Assembly (NCBI RefSeq): GCF_041296385.1
Contig: NW_027183613.1
Coordinates: 64,501-128,500, forward strand
Origin: Aphelocoma coerulescens
Lineage: Eukaryota; Chordata; Aves; Passeriformes; Corvidae
Length of the DNA: 64,000 nt
Reading direction: 5' to 3'
Shown: positions 61,217-64,000 of the stretch, piece after piece
Layout: every line of letters begins with the position of its first letter
How positions within the stretch are numbered: the stretch's first letter is position 1
Notes under the pieces: generated by a model
What the model was told of the DNA's origin: nothing
Seen by the model: the letters and a program-made list of their open reading frames with translations, nothing else
The model's database searches: none
Translations under genes and position numbers: made by a program

Positions 61217-63395
61217 GAGCTGAAAACTGGCTAAAAAGAAACCAAGTTGCTTCCTCTGCTCTTGCTGCAAGCAGGATGCAGAGGAGTGTGTATGTGTGTC
61301 CTTGAACAAACGCTCTGAGAAGTTTGTCTGGCTTTTTTTTCCTCTCCCCCCTCTCAGGCTCAGTTGAAAGGCACAGAAATGCACAAAGTTCACTTCTGGG
61401 CATAGAGCAGCAATAGGGGATACACACGATAAAGTCACCCCAAGACACAGGGACAGAGAATTCAGTGGAAAGACTCCGAGAATTCTGCTCCCAGAGATCA
61501 TTCATTCCTGCTCACACTGACCCTTGTAGAAAGGGGACATCGTTCCAGGCAGCCTGTACTGAGCATGTGGCTCCTGAGTGGCGTTTGTTGTTTAGGAAAC
61601 CTGCTCCGGCTTTTCCATTCTTTCCTTCCAAACAGGAAAACTTCTCCTGGGGCTGTGTGCAGGCAGAGCCCTGAGGAGAGCAGGTGGCACATGGTGCGCT
61701 GGGCTGGGACAGCCAGCTGCAGAGCTCAAGGGAAGAAGCCCAAAGTGTCACAATGGCTCCTTGCCTTCACATGCAACACCTGGGTCACAATGGTCTCCTT
61801 GATTCCATGAGGCCCCACTGTGTCACAATGGCTCCTTGGTTCCATCAGGTTCCGCAGTGTCACCATGGTCTCCTTTGATCCGCACTGTCATCATGGACAA
61901 TTGGTTCCATGAGGCCCCGCAGTGTCACAATGGTCCCTTGCTTCCATAGCTTTTACGTTGTAACAATGGACTCCTTGCTTCTATGAGCTAGCCTGCTTTT
62001 TGCAGAGGTGTCTTTGGTTCCAACAAGGCCCCGCTGTGTCTCAGTGCACCCTGGCTTCCATGTGGATCTGGAGTATCACAAAGGCTCCTTGGTTCCACCA
62101 GGTCCTGCTGTGTCACAATGGGTCCTGTGGTCCCTGAGGCCCTCCAAAGTCATTGTGGAGGCTTGCTTCCATGAGGTTCCATTATGTGCCAGTGGTCATC
62201 TTGGTTCCAGGAGTTTCCTTAGTGTCACAATGCTCTCCATGCTTCCATTAGGCCCTGCTTTCCCACAATGGTCCCCTTGTTTCCATGCGGCCTTGCTGTG
62301 TCACAATGGACCTATGGTTCCATGATGTTGCGTGGTGTCACCGTGCTCTTCTTGAATCCGCAGTGTAACCATGGACCATTGGTTCCATGCAGCCGTGTCA
62401 CAATGGGCTCCTTGATTCCATGATTCCCCACGGTGTCACAATGGAGCCTTGTTTCTAGGAGGTTCTGTACTGTCACAATTGCCTCCTTGATGCCATCAGC
62501 CCCTGCAGTGTCACAATGGCTCCTTGGTTCAATGAGGAACACAATAGCTTGGCATAAGCATTGAGCAACAGCTGCTGAACACACCTGGCAACATCTGCTT
62601 GCATCAAAAGAGTGCTTCAAGCTGACAATGGCACCAGCAGCTTCCATCTGCAACAGACACCCAGGGAAAGGACAGGCTGTGCCGGTTTGGACAAATGTGG
62701 AGGAAAATATCCTCTGATAGAAGGCAGGTTACACCCAGCCCTCCCCCACCAGGTTTTTGGAAAAAAGAACTTTCCTGGGAAGAAAGTGAAAGAGATAAAA
62801 ACTATTTTTTTAACAAACACACAGGAAAAGGATAACAATGCTAAATATTAAAACCTCTCGCTGTGCAGAGAAAGCTGGGATAATTTGAGAGTCCTTCTGT
62901 GTTTCGGTGGGGTCTCCTGAAACATCCATAGACAGCGAGGCCCGTGCAAAGAAACAGGGAGCGATTCTTGAGAGAAGTTGCAGAGCTCTTTCTTCTCCAG
63001 CCACATGGGCGGGGCACTGCCAAAGAACTGAGCAATCACAGCACAACCAGGGCCCTCCTCGCACAGGGCAACACAAAATAAGCAGTGCTGAACAGGATTA
63101 GGGCACATGTGAGCAGGGAGCAGGGAGACCCCGTGCCCAGGCCATGCCTCTACCCCAGGGTCCCCTCTCCCATGACCTCATGGCAGGAGGGAGGAACCCC
63201 AACACTTCCGTAGGTGTAGTCTCTCTCCTCCTCCTTGCAGCTGGCTCATGGGCCCACATTCAGGGCCCCCACCTCGGGAGAAAATTCTCCCAATGTGCTC
63301 TGATGTTGAAAGAGTCAAGAAGAGAAGAAGGGAAAAAAAACCCCCGAAGTCCCAGGAAAACAAAGTTCAACTCTCCATCTCCCCCCAGAGAAAAG
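61217..63395 (+). repeat. Array copy 29 (2179 bases)
   Basis: GAAACCAAG opening, ACACGATAAAG, TTCACATGCAAC and CTTTCCCAC near 62260. Private CCATGCGGCCTTGCTG near 62283. GTTCAATGAGG near 62526 is shared with copy 21. GACACCCAGGGAAAGG and AAAACCTCTC are shared with copy 26. GGCAGGAGGGAGG near 63182 is shared with copies 1, 3 and 6. Confidence 0.95.
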
Positions 63396-64000
63396 GAGCT
63401 GAAAACTGGCTAAAAAGAAACAAAGTTGCTTCCTCTGCTCTTGCTGCAAGCAGGATGCAGAGGAGTGTGTATGTGTGTCCTTGAACAAACGCTCTGAGAA
63501 GTTTGTCCGGTTTTTTTCCTCTCCCCCCTCTCAGGCTCAGTTGAAAGGCACAGAAACGCACAAAGTTCACTTCTGGGCATAGAGCAGCAATAGGGGATAC
63601 ACACGATAAAGTCACCCCAAGACACAGGGACAGAGAATTCAGTGGAAAGACTCCGAGAATTCTGCTCCCAGAGATCATTCATTCCTGCTCACACTGACCC
63701 TTGTAGAAAGGGGACATCGTTCCAGGCAGCCTGTACTGAGTATGTGGCTCCTGAGTGGCGTTTGTTGTTTAGGAAACCTGCTCAGGCTTTTCCATTCTTT
63801 CCTTCCAAACAGGAAAACTTCTCCTGGGGCTGTGTGCAGGCAGAGCCCTGAGGAGAGCAGGTGGCACATGGTGCGCTGGGCTGGGACAGCCAGCTGCAGA
63901 GCTCAAGGGAAGAAGCCCAAAGTGTCACAATGGCTCCTTGCCTTCCCATGCAACACCTGGGTCACAATGGTCTCCTTGATTCCATGAGGCCCCACTGTGT
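63396..64000 (+). repeat. Array copy 30 (partial, 605 bases)
   Basis: The left 605 bases of a unit, cut by the window end inside the minisatellite. ACACGATAAAG, GAGTATGTGGCTCCTGAGTGGCG-type sequence and CTCAGGC make it most like copy 27. Confidence 0.95.

Larger units (their letters stand above)
1..64000. repeat. Macrosatellite array, 29.3 copies of a ~2.2-kb unit
   Basis: The same sequence recurs head to tail across the whole window. Using GAGCTGAAAACTGG as phase marker, copies start at 1, 2177, 4353, 6530, 8706, 10882, 13058, 15233, 17450, 19670, 21891, 24112, 26294, 28514, 30690, 32907, 35124, 37301, 39473, 41650, 43824, 46002, 48170, 50344, 52518, 54692, 56871, 59043, 61217 and 63396. 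All copies have the same orientation and differ by scattered substitutions and small indels. Nothing is inserted between copies and no unique flank is reached. No protein family, retroelement domain or structural RNA is recognisable in the unit. A vertebrate origin is inferred from CpG-type variation; an avian origin is a weaker guess. The phase chosen is arbitrary. Confidence 0.98.

Noticed and set aside
1..64000. CRISPR array or bacterial repeat cassette
   Set aside because: The 36-38-base subunits are contiguous, without unique spacers, and diverge gradually. No cas-like genes exist in the window.

Overview
The whole window lies inside one long head-to-tail tandem array: 29 complete copies and a 605-base partial copy of a unit of about 2.18 to 2.22 kb (a macrosatellite). 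No flanking unique DNA is present at either end, so the true array is longer than 64 kb. I see no credible protein-coding gene, rRNA, tRNA, CRISPR array or intact transposon. Open frames of up to 174 codons exist, but they overlap on both strands, move with single-base indels from copy to copy and show no family motif. The source is best read as a vertebrate nuclear genome: most differences between copies are CpG to TpG or CpA changes, as expected of cytosine-methylated DNA. A bird, perhaps a songbird, is my best guess, from a loose resemblance of the embedded 36-base motif to minisatellites I associate with bird genomes. That guess is weak.

Unit layout, taking copy 1 (1-2176) as reference and an arbitrary phase that starts at GAGCTGAAAACTGG: (a) about 1-526 is non-repetitive, with a pyrimidine tract ending in CAG (116-139), a polymorphic AATAAA/GATAAA site (210-215), two EcoRI sites 22 bases apart (240 and 262) and a second pyrimidine tract ending in CAG (391-417). 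(b) 527-1324 is a degenerate minisatellite of about 22 subunits of 28-50 bases (mostly 35-38) around the theme TGTCACAATGG-CTCCTTGGTTCCATGAGG. (c) 1325-2176 is non-repetitive, with an AT-rich TATA-like stretch, a perfect Sp1-type GC box, a third pyrimidine-CAG, a 16-base palindrome and a length-variable purine/A/C tract. The array is therefore a repeat within a repeat.

Regional structure: copies 1-7 (1-15232) are a homogeneous 2175-2177 base class. Copies 8-16 (15233-35123) are dominated by a long class (2217-2221) that has one extra 38-base minisatellite subunit and a separate 5-base insertion. Copies 17-30 (35124-64000) return to a short class (2168-2179), many with a 3-base deletion in the purine tract. 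Copies 12 and 16 are reciprocal mosaics of the two insertion markers, copy 15 is a divergent outlier, and blocks of two or three copies recur (18-19 with 22-23; 25-27 with 28-30). This is the pattern left by repeated unequal exchange and gene conversion. The array's function, if any, is not visible in the sequence. The main points worth following are the polymorphic poly(A) hexamer downstream of a splice-acceptor-like tract, the conserved GC box, and the recombination mosaics.
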